Assembly (NCBI GenBank): GCA_951812615.1
Contig: CATOSU010000002.1
Span: forward strand, 1,860,001 to 1,924,000
DNA: 64,000 bases
Direction: 5' to 3'
Source: an uncultured Paracoccaceae bacterium
Lineage (GTDB): Bacteria > Pseudomonadota > Alphaproteobacteria > Rhodobacterales > Rhodobacteraceae
The translations under genes and the position numbers were made by a program. Below, piece by piece: positions 16,718-25,693 of the stretch. The number at the start of each line of letters is the position of its first letter. The stretch's first letter is position 1. The notes under the pieces are model-generated. The model was not told the origin of the DNA, searched no databases, and saw only the letters and a list, made by a program, of their open reading frames with translations.

Positions 16718-17149
16718 ATGACCACCGAATTCAACTGTCGTCTGGCGGCCGAACCCGGCGCCGAGGCACCAGAAAGCTATTCTTTTATGGCCAAGCCGGG
16801 CCGGTATTCCGTGCAGGCGGTCAAGGGTGCAACGCTGACTCAATCGGCCTGGAACGCGTGGAGCGGCAGCGTCACCCAAAACCCGACAACCAGAGAAAAC
16901 AGCAAGGGGTGGCTGAACTCCTATCGCATCTGTTCACCTGCGCTGACCACACCGGACAAAACCGTGCTTGTCGGGTCTGGCAGATGGGACACGGCCTATG
17001 ATGCCTACAAGAATGCCAAACCGTATTCCTTTGATGTCCACGCCTACACCGTGGTGACGTTTTACATCCAGGACCAGAAGAATGACGACAATATCGGCGG
17101 CCTCACCCTGCAGGTGAAACGCGCAGACCTGCCCGCCGCCAAATCCTGA
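16718..17149 (+). CDS. Hypothetical protein, possibly beta-rich
   Basis: A 143-residue protein I do not recognise. It is rich in Asn, Thr, Tyr and Trp and has alternating patterns typical of beta strands ([24 protein letters not shown]). No signal peptide, membrane helix or catalytic motif is visible. The ATG at 16718 has AGAGAG 10 bp upstream; an in-frame ATG at 16613 would add 35 residues but lacks a ribosome site and uses rare codons (AGG, AGA, TTG). The frame stays open further still to 16427, overlapping icd. It precedes the RidA gene by 26 bp and may share a transcript with it. Confidence 0.55.
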   Translation: MTTEFNCRLAAEPGAEAPESYSFMAKPGRYSVQAVKGATLTQSAWNAWSGSVTQNPTTRENSKGWLNSYRICSPALTTPDKTVLVGSGRWDTAYDAYKNAKPYSFDVHAYTVVTFYIQDQKNDDNIGGLTLQVKRADLPAAKS

Positions 17150-17175
17150 CGCAACCCACCCACCGGAGCTTGCCC

Positions 17176-17661
17176 ATGTCCCGCATCGACGCCCGCCTCG
17201 CCGAACTCGGCCTCACCCTGCCCGCCCCGCTGAGACTGCCGCCCGGTGTCACCCTGCCGTTTCCGTGGGTCAGCGTCCGGGGCAACCGCGTCCTGATCTC
17301 AGGACACGGGCCCGTCGAGCCCGATGGCAGCCTGTCGGAACCGCGCGGCAAGGTGGGCGCAGATGTGACGCCTGAGCAGGCAAGGGACCTGGCCGGCAAG
17401 GTCGCCCTGGCGATCCTCGCCAGCCTGAGGGACGAACTGGGCGATCTGGACCGCATTACCGGATGGGTGAAGATCCTCGGCATGGTGAATTCAGCGCCCG
17501 GGTTCAACCAGCAGCCCGAGGTGATCAACGGCTTTACCGATATCATCCTCGACGTGTTCGGGACGGAGGTGGGGCGGCATGCGCGCTCGGCCGTGGGTCT
17601 GGCCGAACTGCCCTTCAACATCTCGGTGGAGATTGAGGGCGAGGTGGAAATCACCGCATAG
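17176..17661 (+). CDS. RidA/YjgF family protein (long form)
   Basis: A 161-residue RidA-superfamily protein. RidA members hydrolyse reactive enamine/imine intermediates, but this longer subgroup is uncharacterised. Seen: SRIDARLAELGLTLP at the N-terminus, RGNRVLISGHGP, ITGWVKILGMVNSAPGF and the C-terminal RSAVGLAELPFNISVEIEGE, where the arginine before SAVG is the usual carboxylate-binding residue. The ATG at 17176 has GGAG 7 bp upstream, which decides it over the in-frame TTG at 17170. An NTF2-like pseudogene follows 46 bp downstream. Confidence 0.88.
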   Translation: MSRIDARLAELGLTLPAPLRLPPGVTLPFPWVSVRGNRVLISGHGPVEPDGSLSEPRGKVGADVTPEQARDLAGKVALAILASLRDELGDLDRITGWVKILGMVNSAPGFNQQPEVINGFTDIILDVFGTEVGRHARSAVGLAELPFNISVEIEGEVEITA

Positions 17662-17707
17662 CGCACCCGCCGTCGCGGACGGCCCGGATCCCCTGAAAGG
17701 ACAGATC

Positions 17708-18103
17708 ATGGACATTGACCCAAAGGCCGTCGCCCGGATGGCGCAGGATTAAACCGCTGCGTGGAACAGCAAATCGCCACAGGCGGTTGCGTCCTTCTAC
17801 GCCGAAGACGGGCAGATCGTGATCAATCGCAGTGACCCCTCCGTCAACCGGTCCGGTATCGCGGAGATGGCCGCCGGTTTCCACGCCGCTGTCCCGGACC
17901 TGAACCTGACCTGCAACGACATCCGGGTGTCGGGCAATCATGCGGTCTATGTCTGGACCTTTACCGGGCACGATGTCGATACCGGCAATCCGCTGTCCGT
18001 GCGCGGCTGCGAGGAATGGGAGCTTGACGACGACCTGAAGGTCAGGTCTTCGCGGGGCTGGTACGACGCCGAGGACTACGCCGCACAGATCGCCGGGGCA
18101 TAG
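17708..18103 (+). pseudogene. NTF2/SnoaL-like (ester cyclase-type) protein with in-frame TAA at codon 15
   Basis: From the ATG at 17708 the reading frame gives 14 residues, a TAA at 17750-17752, and then 116 more sense codons in the same frame to 18103. The downstream part (TAAWNSKSPQAVASFYAEDG, INRSDPSVNRSGIAEM, VYVWTFTGHD) is a clear SnoaL/NTF2-like fold protein. Relatives usually have Trp at the stop position. TGG to TAA needs two changes. Restart at a GTG (17819) would lose the first helix. A nonsense-inactivated gene is the simplest reading; a sequencing error is also possible. AGGACAGATC before the ATG gives a plausible ribosome site. Confidence 0.7.
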
Positions 18104-18169
18104 GCGAATTGTCGACAATTCGCGTGCAAGTCATCCATGACTTGCCGAAAAACCGTTGACGGGTTTTCC
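18104..18169. repeat. Tandem hairpin cluster A
   Basis: Three adjacent hairpins after the NTF2-like gene: GCGAATTGTCGACAATTCGC (18104-18123, perfect 20-nt palindrome), GCAAGTCAT-CC-ATGACTTGC (18126-18145, perfect), and an imperfect third centred on TTGA (18147-18168). The same style recurs at 22481, 42519 and 46507. Confidence 0.8.
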
Positions 18170-18211
18170 GGCCCGGATCTCGCCGGGGCGAGGTCCGTTC
18201 GATTCCGGCGT

Positions 18212-18418
18212 CTAGCGGCCCCGGTTCTTCGTCCGGTCATACAGATCTGCCACGATCCTGCTTGCGGTTTTCTCGAAAGCAAAGGGCAGCACGGCATGAA
18301 ACAGCGCGGCAAAGGCCGCCCCGAACAGGCGCAGTGAGAACCCGAACGCGAAGACCGCGTGTTCCGAATAGCTTTCATCGACGCTGCGCGGGTGATCGAG
18401 GAAGAGACGTGCAATCAT
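18212..18418 (-). CDS. DUF6356 family protein
   Basis: A 68-residue protein beginning MIARLFLDHPRSVDESYSEH, with a hydrophobic centre (FGAAFAALFHAVLPFAF) and ending EKTASRIVADLYDRTKNRG. This HPxSVxExYxEH start and FEKTAS tail are what I remember for DUF6356, a small membrane-associated family in alphaproteobacteria. The function is unknown. It is a single gene between hairpin cluster A and a divergent Lrp regulator. Confidence 0.72.
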   Translation of the reverse strand: MIARLFLDHPRSVDESYSEHAVFAFGFSLRLFGAAFAALFHAVLPFAFEKTASRIVADLYDRTKNRGR

Positions 18419-18549
18419 GGCATGGTTCCGTGAGTGGTGACTGACTGAAAATTTCTGACCCCAACCTGCCCGAACCCGTCGGCAAGGTTATCCCAATATC
18501 ATCAGAATTTCGGCAAGACGTGGGACATTTTCCCTGATTTATTGTCAAA

Positions 18550-19008
18550 ATGGAGAAATTGGACGAAACAGATGGTCGGATCCTGCGTGAACTTCAACGC
18601 GACGCCTCCCTGTCGCTGGACCGGCTGAGCGAAGCAGTACACCTGTCGCGCAATGCCTGCTGGCGCCGGATCAAGGCGCTGGAAACCGCCGGTGTCATTG
18701 CCGGACGCGTCACCCTGCTCGATCCGGTGAAGGTCGGCCTGCCGCTGACCGTGTTCATCCAGATCCGCACCAATGCACATGAACCGGGCTGGCTCGACCG
18801 GTTCAAATCCGCCACCCGCGCGATGCCCGAAATCCTCGGCGTCTATCGCATGTCCGGCGATCTCGACTACCTGATCCGCGCCCGCGTCGCTGATATGGCC
18901 GGCTATGACCGTCTGTACCAGCGGCTGATCGCCCGTGTACCGCTGTCGGATGTCTCCGCCAGCTTTGTGATGGAGGACATCAAGGACACCACCGAACTGC
19001 CGATCTGA
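18550..19008 (+). CDS. Lrp/AsnC family transcriptional regulator
   Basis: A 152-residue regulator. The N-terminal helix-turn-helix (DGRILRELQRDASLSLDRLSEAVHLSRNACWRRIKALE) and the C-terminal RAM ligand-binding domain (ILGVYRMSGDLDYLIRARV) are both complete. Lrp-type proteins sense amino acids as octamers. The ATG at 18550 follows an AT-rich leader. No obvious target operon is adjacent: a DUF6356 gene lies divergently upstream, and a non-coding stretch and typA lie downstream. Confidence 0.92.
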   Translation: MEKLDETDGRILRELQRDASLSLDRLSEAVHLSRNACWRRIKALETAGVIAGRVTLLDPVKVGLPLTVFIQIRTNAHEPGWLDRFKSATRAMPEILGVYRMSGDLDYLIRARVADMAGYDRLYQRLIARVPLSDVSASFVMEDIKDTTELPI

Positions 19009-19048
19009 CGCGGTCGCCTTTTCCCGCTGCCGGCTCTGGCCTGTCCGG

Positions 19049-19165
19049 TCAGTCCCGCATTGCCTTCGCTACCGGCGGCAGGCTGGTGAAGAACCCGGCA
19101 CTGAATTCGTCCGCACGCGCGTTGAGGACCTCCGCGATCCCGGCGGGGGTTCCCGTCGCAGGCCG
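19049..19165 (-). other. Gene-like C-terminal fragment in a 316-bp gap
   Basis: The gap 19009-19324 before typA has no complete gene. On the minus strand about 38 codons end at 19049 with a protein-like tail (AGIAEVLNARADEFSAGF, then FTSLPPVAKAMRD) but a stop lies just upstream in frame and there is no start. It may be the 3' remnant of a lost gene. The rest of the gap holds only the typA leader. Confidence 0.25.
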
Positions 19166-19324
19166 TTTCGGTCAGGCGCAGGGAATTACGCGACCGCCAT
19201 TTCCGGCTATCGCCACCGCAGGCGACAAAGAACCAGACTTTTTGGTCGCGCCCGTCCGCTTTGGGCTGGTCTTTTCGGGCGCTCCGGCCTACGCCGCGCC
19301 CGACCCTTTCAAGGATTTGACGTT

Positions 19325-21145
19325 ATGGACCTGCGAAACATCGCCATCATCGCCCATGTCGACCACGGCAAGACAACGCTGGTCGACGAGCTTCTCAAAC
19401 AATCCGGCGCCTTCCGCGAAAATCAGGCCGTGGCCGAACGGGCAATGGACAGTAACGATCTGGAGCGTGAACGCGGCATCACCATCCTGGCCAAGGCGAC
19501 CAGCGTGGAATGGAAGAACACCCGCATCAACATCGTCGACACCCCCGGCCACGCCGATTTCGGCGGCGAGGTCGAGCGCATCCTCAGCATGGTCGATGGC
19601 GTGGTCCTGCTGGTCGATGCGGCCGAAGGCCCGATGCCGCAGACCAAGTTCGTCACCTCCAAGGCGCTGGCGCTGGGCCTGCGCCCCATCGTGGTGCTGA
19701 ACAAGGTCGACAAACCCGATGCCGAGCCCGACCGTGCGCTGGACGAATGCTTCGACCTTTTCGTCAGCCTCGGCGCCGATGATGACCAGCTCGATTTTCC
19801 GACGCTTTACGCCTCGGGACGGTCCGGCTGGGCCGATGCTGAACTGGACGGGCCGCGCCAGAACCTCGACGCGCTCTTCGACATGGTGGTCGATCATGTC
19901 CCCGCCCCGGCCCAGATCGCCCATCGCGACGAACCGTTTGCGATGCTGGCCACCACGCTTGGCGCCGACCCGTTCATCGGCCGTATCCTGACCGGCCGCG
20001 TTGAACGCGGCACGCTGAAAACCGGCACCACGGTCAAGGCGCTGTCGCGCGACGGCGCCCAGATCGAAAGCTTCCGGGTGTCGAAAATTCTCGCCTTCCG
20101 CGGCCTCTCCCAACAGCCCATCGATGCAGCCGAGGCCGGCGATATCGTCACCCTCGCCGGCATGACCAAGGCGACCGTGGCCGACAGCATCGTCGACCCT
20201 GCAGTCACCGAACCGCTTCCGGCCCAGCCAATCGACCCGCCGACCATCTCGGTCACTTTCGGCATCAATGACAGCCCGCTGGCCGGGCGCGATGGCAAAA
20301 AAGTGCAAAGCCGCGTCATCCGCGAACGGCTGATGAAGGAAGCCGAGCAAAACGTCGCCATTCGCGTCACCGACACGCCCAGCGGCGAGGCCTTCGAAGT
20401 TGCCGGCCGCGGCGAACTGCAGATGGGTGTTCTGATCGAAAACATGCGCCGTGAAGGGTTCGAACTGTCCATCTCGCGTCCCCGCGTGCTCTTCCGCGAA
20501 GAAAACGGCCAGCGGCTGGAACCGGTCGAAGAGGTCACCATCGATGTCGATGACGACTATTCCGGCTCGGTGATCGAAAAACTCACCGGGCCGCGCCGGG
20601 GCGAACTGACCGAAATGCGCCCCTCGGGCACCGGCAAGACCCGCATCATCGCGCTGGTCCCGTCGCGCGGCCTCATCGGCTACCACGGCGAATTTCTCAC
20701 CGACACCCGCGGCACCGGCGTGCTGAACCGCGTCTTCCACGGCTGGGCCGCGCACAAAGGCCCCATCCCCGGCCGCCGTGCCGGTGTGCTGATCTCCATG
20801 GAACAGGGTCAGTCCGTGGCCTATGCGCTGTGGAACCTCGAGGAGCGCGGGCGCATGTTCATCGGCGCCCAGACCGAAGTTTATATGGGCATGATTATCG
20901 GTGAACATTCCCGCGACAACGATCTCGAGGTGAACCCGCTCAAGGGTAAGAAGCTCACCAATGTGCGGGCCAGCGGATCGGACGAAGCGGTGCGCCTGAC
21001 CACACCGATCACCCTGTCACTGGAAGAAGCCATCGCCTATATCGACGATGACGAACTGGTTGAGGTCACCCCGAACGCCATCCGCCTGCGCAAACGCCAC
21101 CTCGACCCGCATGAACGCAAACGCGCGGCGCGGGCGGCGTCCTGA
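19325..21145 (+). CDS. typA: Ribosome-associated GTPase TypA/BipA
   Basis: A 606-residue translational GTPase. G motifs: [10 protein letters not shown] (residues 10-19), [21 protein letters not shown] and NKVDKPDA, followed by the EF-G-like domains and the TypA-specific C-terminus ([25 protein letters not shown]-like, [11 protein letters not shown]). It binds the ribosome and supports growth under stress and in the cold. Length is normal (600-615). A dispersed repeat copy starts 6 bp after its stop, followed by a terminator hairpin. Confidence 0.96.
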   Translation: MDLRNIAIIAHVDHGKTTLVDELLKQSGAFRENQAVAERAMDSNDLERERGITILAKATSVEWKNTRINIVDTPGHADFGGEVERILSMVDGVVLLVDAAEGPMPQTKFVTSKALALGLRPIVVLNKVDKPDAEPDRALDECFDLFVSLGADDDQLDFPTLYASGRSGWADAELDGPRQNLDALFDMVVDHVPAPAQIAHRDEPFAMLATTLGADPFIGRILTGRVERGTLKTGTTVKALSRDGAQIESFRVSKILAFRGLSQQPIDAAEAGDIVTLAGMTKATVADSIVDPAVTEPLPAQPIDPPTISVTFGINDSPLAGRDGKKVQSRVIRERLMKEAEQNVAIRVTDTPSGEAFEVAGRGELQMGVLIENMRREGFELSISRPRVLFREENGQRLEPVEEVTIDVDDDYSGSVIEKLTGPRRGELTEMRPSGTGKTRIIALVPSRGLIGYHGEFLTDTRGTGVLNRVFHGWAAHKGPIPGRRAGVLISMEQGQSVAYALWNLEERGRMFIGAQTEVYMGMIIGEHSRDNDLEVNPLKGKKLTNVRASGSDEAVRLTTPITLSLEEAIAYIDDDELVEVTPNAIRLRKRHLDPHERKRAARAAS

Positions 21146-21151
21146 CCACCC

Positions 21152-21214
21152 TTCATCTTTGTTGAAATACTCCGGGGTGAATTGCCCGGCACGGGCAAGA
21201 GGGGCAGCGCCCCT
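21152..21214. repeat. Dispersed GC-hairpin/AAATACTCCGGGG element, copy 2
   Basis: TTCATCTTTGTTGAAATACT plus CCGGGG (21152-21177), then the hairpin AGGGGCAGCGCCCCT (21200-21214), starting 6 bp after the typA stop. Order and content match copy 1 at 11751. Confidence 0.75.
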
Positions 21215-21233
21215 CCGGCTCCCCCGCAGAAAC

Positions 21234-21264
21234 AAAAAGACCTCCGCGAGGGGGAGGTCTTTTT
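21234..21264. terminator. Bidirectional terminator between typA and tRNA-Asp
   Basis: Twelve-base arms, AAAAAGACCTCC and GGAGGTCTTTTT, with a 7-nt loop. The T-run serves typA on the plus strand, and the A-run becomes a T-run for the convergent tRNA-Asp transcript. Confidence 0.85.
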
Positions 21265-21283
21265 CGCAGACTTGCCAGAAAAC

Positions 21284-21360
21284 TGGCGCGGTTGACGGGG
21301 CTCGAACCCGCGACCCCCGGCGTGACAGGCCGGTACTCTAACCAACTGAGCTACAACCGC
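21284..21360 (-). tRNA. tRNA-Asp (GTC)
   Basis: A 77-nt cloverleaf with CCA encoded. Acceptor stem GCGGTTG pairs with CAACCGC (21288-21294), discriminator G, T-loop GTTCGAGCC, D-arm GCTCAGTTGGTTAGAG, and anticodon loop CTGTCAC giving GTC. It is convergent with typA and is terminated by the shared hairpin. The left end of an insertion sequence lies about 57 bp upstream of its 5' end, in the region expected to hold its promoter. Confidence 0.96.
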
Positions 21361-21416
21361 GTGGAAGTGCGGAATAAAGCGTCCGGCTCAAAACCTGAAT
21401 CGCAAGGGATTCCCTT

Positions 21417-22440
21417 GAGTGCCGATCTGTGATTCATCCTGTTTGGGAGGATGGATCATGTCAGCACCTTTGCCGAACGCGTTGCGGATGCGGTTTCAGA
21501 AGTTGGTTGAAGAAGGATTGAGCGGACGCGCGGCGGCGTTGCGCCTGAAGCTTTCGCCCGCGACCGGGGCGCGTTGGGGGCTTGCGATCCGGCGAACCGG
21601 ACAAGCAAGGGCCGCGCCTCAGGGCCGTCCTCGCGGCAAGGGCAAGCTTGATCCGCATCGGTCGCTTCTGATCGAACTGATTGAACAGGACGGCGACATG
21701 ACCATGCCTGAACTTGCCGGCGCTCTTGCGGATGCGACCGGTGTTCAGGCGCACCCTGATGCGATTGGCCGGTTCCTGCGCAAGCTGGGCTTCACGTACA
21801 AAAAAAGACGTTGGTCGCGACTGAACGACACCGCGCGAGGGTAAGGAAACAACGCGACCATTGGGTCAAACACCGCTTGCCTGCCGTCTCGGCTCAGCCA
21901 GATCGTGCTGTATTCATTGATGAAACCTCTGTCAAAACCAACCTGACCCGCCAGCGTGGATGGTCACAACGGGGCGCGCGGCTGGTGATGGATGCGCCCT
22001 TTGGATCATGGGGCACGCAGACCTTCATCGCGGGCCTCAGCGCCGACGCATTGATCGCACCCTGGGTCATCAAGGGCGCGATGGATGGCGAAGCCTTTGC
22101 GGCTTATGTCGAGCAGGTGCTGGTGCCGGAACTGGAGCCAGGTACCGTCGTGATCCTAGACAACCTCGCGACGCACAAGAATGCCGCTGCGGCCAAAGCC
22201 ATGCGCAAAGCCGGATGCTGGTTCCTGTTTCTGCCGCCCTATAGCCCCGATCTCAACCCGATCGAGATGGCCTTCTCGAAACTCAAAGCACACCTGCGCA
22301 GGATCGGCGCTCGAACCTTCACCGACATGTTCAAAGCCCTCACTGAAATCTGCGAACTCTTCTCACCGGAAGAGTGCTGGAACTACTTCAAGGCTGCCGG
22401 ATATGTCTCAGGTTAAAGGTCGGATGCTTTAGGCCAACTC
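21417..22440 (+). mobile_element. IS630-type insertion sequence
   Basis: About 1.02 kb containing an IS630-family transposase in two overlapping frames. Candidate ends both start GAGT when read inward (21417-21420 and the complement at 22437-22440) and share a CATCC block further in, but the termini are imperfect and I cannot show the expected TA target duplication, so the boundaries are approximate. It is inserted between tRNA-Asp and a hairpin cluster. Confidence 0.7.
21458..22416 (+). CDS. IS630 family transposase, two frames joined by -1 frameshift at an A7 run
   Basis: The first frame (21458-21844, 128 residues) holds the helix-turn-helix DNA-binding part (LSGRAAALRLKLSPATGARW). The second frame (to 22416) holds the DDE catalytic domain: FIDETSVKTN (first Asp), VILDNLATHK (second Asp) and PPYSPDLNPIEMAFSKLK (Glu). 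A run of seven A at 21800-21806 is the likely shift point; shifting gives the family-typical sequence FTYKKKTLVATERHR. Programmed frameshift or transcriptional slippage is common in IS630, but a simple inactivating base loss cannot be excluded. The ATG at 21458 has GGGAGG upstream. Confidence 0.87.
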
Positions 22441-22480
22441 GCAGGGGCCGTCAACGGCTATTTTACACGATGCGGGAAAC

Positions 22481-22544
22481 GCGACCTGTCGACAAGTCGC
22501 AGGCAACTCATCAATGAGTTGCACGCAATTCGTCAACGAATTGC
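22481..22544. repeat. Tandem hairpin cluster B
   Basis: Three hairpins in 64 bp: 22481-22500 (palindrome around GTCGAC, one mismatch), GCAACTCATCAATGAGTTGC (22503-22522, perfect) and GCAATTCGTCAACGAATTGC (22525-22544, perfect). The cluster ends 13 bp before the 3' end of the minus-strand ABC-F gene and may terminate it. Confidence 0.8.
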
Positions 22545-22556
22545 CTCGCCCCCGGT

Positions 22557-24398
22557 TCAGCCCGCTTCAGCCGCCTCCAGATCTTCGACGGCGGCCATCC
22601 ACAGCGCCTCGGCCCGGGCCAGACCCTCTTCCACCTCGGCGAACTTGCGCTGCCACAGGTCCAGATCACCGGCCCGGGCGGTGTCATAAAGCGTCGGATC
22701 GGCCAGCTTCTCGCTCAGCTTGCGGTGCATCTCGGTCAGCTTCTCGATCCGGCCTTCGCCCTTGCGCACCTCGGCGCGCAAGGCCGTGAGCGCATCGCGC
22801 GACGGCCGCTTCGGCTTTGGCTTTTCGGCCCGTGCCGGCGCCGGCTCCCGCCCCAGCAGCAACGCCCGGTAAGCCTCCAGGTCGCCGTCAAAGGGCCGCA
22901 CCGTGGCGTCCGAGACCAGCCACAGCCGGTCCGCCACAAGGCTCAGCAGGTGCATGTCATGGCTGACCAGGATAACCGCGCCGGAATACTGCGTCAGCGC
23001 CTCCACCAGCGCCTCGCGGCTCTCGATGTCCAGATGGTTGGTCGGCTCATCGAGGATCAGCATATGCGGCGCATCGATCGTCGCGATCAGCAGCGACAGC
23101 CGCGCCTTCTGCCCGCCCGACAGCCGCCCGACGACCGTCTCGGCCTGCGCCGGGCCCAACCCGAATCCTGCCAGCCGGGCGCGGTGCCGGGCCGGCGCTT
23201 CGTCCGGGCGCAGCCGCCGCAAATGCTCCAGCGGGGTTTCGTCCACGTAGAGCTCATCAACCTGATGCTGGGCGAAATACCCGATCCGCAGCTTGCCGGA
23301 TTGCACCACGCGCCCGCCCGTCAGCGGCAACCGCCCGCTCAGCAGCTTGGACAGGGTCGATTTGCCCTGCCCATTCTTGCCCAGCAGCGCGATCCGGTCG
23401 TCCTGATCGATCCGCAGGTTCAGCCGTTTCAGCACCGGCGGCCCGCCATAGCCGGTCTCGCCGCCTTCGATCATCACGATCGGCGGCGACATCTCCTCGG
23501 GTTCGGGGAAGGTGAACGCCCGCAGCGCTGCCTCCTGCGGCGTGGTGATCGGCTGCATCCGGGACAGCGCCTTGAGCCGCGACTGCGCCTGTTTCGCCTT
23601 GTCCGCCTTGTAGCGGAACCGGTCAACATAGGATTGCAGATGCGCCCGCCGCGCCTCCTGCTTTTTCGACATCGCCGCGGCCAGCGCCAGCTTTTCTGCC
23701 CGCTGCCGGGCAAACTGGTCGTAAGGCCCCTGATAAAAGGTCAGCCTTCGGTCCTCCAGATGCAGGATCGATCCCACCGCCCGGTTCAGCAATCCGCGGT
23801 CATGGCTGACGATGATCACCGTGTGCGGGTATTTGCCCAGATAGCTTTCCAGCCACAGCGCACCTTCAAGGTCGAGATAGTTGGTCGGTTCGTCCAGCAG
23901 CAGCAGATCGGGCTGCGCAAACAGAACCGCCGCCAGCGCCACGCGCATCCGCCAGCCGCCGGAAAACGCCGAACAGGGCATCGCCTGTTCGTCATCATCG
24001 AACCCCAGTCCCTTGAGGATCGCAGCCGCCCGCGCCTCGGCGGACCAGGCATCGATATCGGCCAGCCGGGTCTGTATCTCGGCGATGCGGTGCGCATCGT
24101 CGCTGACTTCGGCCAGCAACGCCGCGCGCTCGGTATCGGCGGCCAGCACCGTGTCCAGCAGCGACACGTCCGAGGCCGGCGCCTCCTGCGCCACGCCACC
24201 GATCCGGGCCTGCCGCGGCACCGAGATCGACCCGCCCTCCAGCGCCAGTTCGCCCCGGATCAGCCGGAACAGCGTGGTCTTGCCGGTGCCGTTGCGGCCG
24301 ACCAGCCCCACCTTGTGCCCGTCGGGGATGGTGGCGCTGGCGGCCTCGAACAGGGGCCGGCCCTCGATGGCGAAATCTATCTTGTCGATCCGTAACAT
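22557..24398 (-). CDS. ABC-F family ATPase (ribosome-associated type)
   Basis: A 613-residue soluble protein with two ABC domains and no membrane segments. First domain: Walker A GRNGTGKTT, signature FSGGWRMRVALA, Walker B DLLLLDEPTNYLDLE. Second: GKNGQGKST, LSGGQKARLSLL, MLILDEPTNHLDIE. The charged linker between them and the C-terminal coiled coil (EVRKGEGRIEKLTEMHRKL) are typical of Uup/YheS-type proteins, which act on ribosomes. The start is the ATG at 24396-24398 (MLRIDKIDFAIEG); the upstream open frame is non-coding. It is followed by hairpin cluster B. Confidence 0.93.
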   Translation of the reverse strand: MLRIDKIDFAIEGRPLFEAASATIPDGHKVGLVGRNGTGKTTLFRLIRGELALEGGSISVPRQARIGGVAQEAPASDVSLLDTVLAADTERAALLAEVSDDAHRIAEIQTRLADIDAWSAEARAAAILKGLGFDDDEQAMPCSAFSGGWRMRVALAAVLFAQPDLLLLDEPTNYLDLEGALWLESYLGKYPHTVIIVSHDRGLLNRAVGSILHLEDRRLTFYQGPYDQFARQRAEKLALAAAMSKKQEARRAHLQSYVDRFRYKADKAKQAQSRLKALSRMQPITTPQEAALRAFTFPEPEEMSPPIVMIEGGETGYGGPPVLKRLNLRIDQDDRIALLGKNGQGKSTLSKLLSGRLPLTGGRVVQSGKLRIGYFAQHQVDELYVDETPLEHLRRLRPDEAPARHRARLAGFGLGPAQAETVVGRLSGGQKARLSLLIATIDAPHMLILDEPTNHLDIESREALVEALTQYSGAVILVSHDMHLLSLVADRLWLVSDATVRPFDGDLEAYRALLLGREPAPARAEKPKPKRPSRDALTALRAEVRKGEGRIEKLTEMHRKLSEKLADPTLYDTARAGDLDLWQRKFAEVEEGLARAEALWMAAVEDLEAAEAG

Positions 24399-24465
24399 GG
24401 CGCCGGGCTGTACTGGATTTGTAGCCGCGGGGAAAGCCGGTTCCGACCGTTGTGCGCAACGCCGG

Positions 24466-25563
24466 TCAGATGCGCATCGGTTTGCAGGATGTTCTGCGCC
24501 ATTTCGGCATCTGCCCCAGTCCGGCCAGCCGGTCGGTGCGGCAATAGCCCTCGGCAAAGCCGTCCTCGTCGATATCGACCCGGGCCCAGCCGCCGGCCTC
24601 GTCCAGAACATGCACCATGCGCGCCACGCAGGCATGGGCCGCAACGCTGCCGTCGGGTTCGTCGAACACCGGCAACTTGTCCTGTGTCACCCAGCGCCGG
24701 GCGGCAGCAATCGCTTGAAGCCGGCCCGCGTCATAACGTTTCTCGCTGCCGTCGCGCTGAAACCCGCCGATCGTGTTGCCCTGTGCCGGATTGAGCATGT
24801 CGGTGTCGATGGCCAGCGGCAGCCCCATATCCCGGGTGAGCCGGCTTTTTTCGATATCGGTCTTGTTCTGGTAGAGCGTCCAGCGTCCCGAATTCATGAA
24901 ATCCCGCGTGCCGGACCATGCCGGGGCCTCGGGCACCCAGAAAAAATCGGCCAGCCCGGCCCGCCGGATCAGGTCGCAGCGCGCGCCGGCGGCATAGATG
25001 CCGACCCGGTAGCGGCCCCCGAACGCCCGGTTCACCTCGCGGAAATAGTCCAGCACACCGGCATCGCTGTTGAGGGCCGCATCCGAATCCACCCCGAAAT
25101 AGATCGCCGATCCGGCCGGCTGGCCGATGGCCGCGGCACGGTTCAGGCAAAACGCCGCGTCGCGCCCGGCCCGCGCGCCGGTATAGCGGTCTTTCCCCCG
25201 CCCCTCGAACTGATAGACGATGGCCAGGGACAGCCCGTGATCATGCAGCAGGTCCCGCTCGCGCCGGGTCACGTTCTTGCAGGTCAGCCCGGCATTGTTT
25301 TGGTCCGAATAATAGCGGAACACCGTATCCACGCCGCTGTTGACCAGCGCTTCGAAAAACAGGTGATTGGGCCGTGTGCAGGCATTGGCCCCGTCCAGGC
25401 CGGCCGGTGCCTCGTGGCGGTCAAAAAACGGCGCATTGGCCATGTCGATGACGTGAATGCGGGTGTCTGCGGGCACCGCGGCGCGCCCCGGACCGGCCGC
25501 CGCCAGCGCGGCGGCCCCGGCCAGCGCACCGAACGCCCGTCGGGACAGGGCAGTTTCAGGCAT
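24466..25563 (-). CDS. Tat-exported DUF1906 (Rv2525c-like) glycoside-hydrolase-fold protein with SH3-like tail
   Basis: A 365-residue protein. The N-terminus has a twin-arginine signal (SRRAFGALAGAAALAAAG). The central domain (VIDMANAPFFDRHE, VFRYYSDQNN, AIYFGVDSDAA, RYRVGIYAAG) matches the DUF1906/Rv2525c fold related to GH25 lysozymes and probably acts on cell-wall sugar. The C-terminal part (KLPVFDEPDGSVAAHACV ... GGWARVDIDEDGFAEGYC) resembles a bacterial SH3 domain that may bind peptidoglycan. The ATG at 25563 gives the signal directly. Enzymatic activity is not proven for the family. Confidence 0.8.
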   Translation of the reverse strand: MPETALSRRAFGALAGAAALAAAGPGRAAVPADTRIHVIDMANAPFFDRHEAPAGLDGANACTRPNHLFFEALVNSGVDTVFRYYSDQNNAGLTCKNVTRRERDLLHDHGLSLAIVYQFEGRGKDRYTGARAGRDAAFCLNRAAAIGQPAGSAIYFGVDSDAALNSDAGVLDYFREVNRAFGGRYRVGIYAAGARCDLIRRAGLADFFWVPEAPAWSGTRDFMNSGRWTLYQNKTDIEKSRLTRDMGLPLAIDTDMLNPAQGNTIGGFQRDGSEKRYDAGRLQAIAAARRWVTQDKLPVFDEPDGSVAAHACVARMVHVLDEAGGWARVDIDEDGFAEGYCRTDRLAGLGQMPKWRRTSCKPMRI

Positions 25564-25644
25564 CTCTCCCCCTTTCACGGAACCAGTCTAGCCGATCCGT
25601 GGCTGTTCAAACGGGGAAAATCATGCGCCCTGCGCCCGGGGGGT

Positions 25645-25693
25645 GCAAAACTTTTTGAAAAAGTTTTGCCAAGAGTTTTCACAAAACTCTTGG
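25645..25693. repeat. Tandem hairpin cluster C (AT-rich pair)
   Basis: Two perfect hairpins: arms of 12 bp (GCAAAACTTTTT) around a single G at 25645-25669, and arms of 11 bp (CCAAGAGTTTT) around CAC at 25669-25693. They lie between the divergent DUF1906 gene and ndk. Their AT content contrasts with the GC-rich surroundings. Confidence 0.8.

Noticed and set aside
19289-20908. 539-codon minus-strand open frame opposite typA
   Set aside because: Mirror frame of typA with low-complexity His/Arg/Asp composition and no start support.
21284-22500. Genomic island inserted at tRNA-Asp
   Set aside because: There is no integrase, no second copy of the tRNA 3' end, and only a single 1-kb insertion sequence on the 5' side of the tRNA.
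24398-24644. N-terminal extension of the ABC-F protein
   Set aside because: The extra codons overlap the 3' end of the DUF1906 gene in another frame; the conserved start is MLRIDKIDF at 24398.
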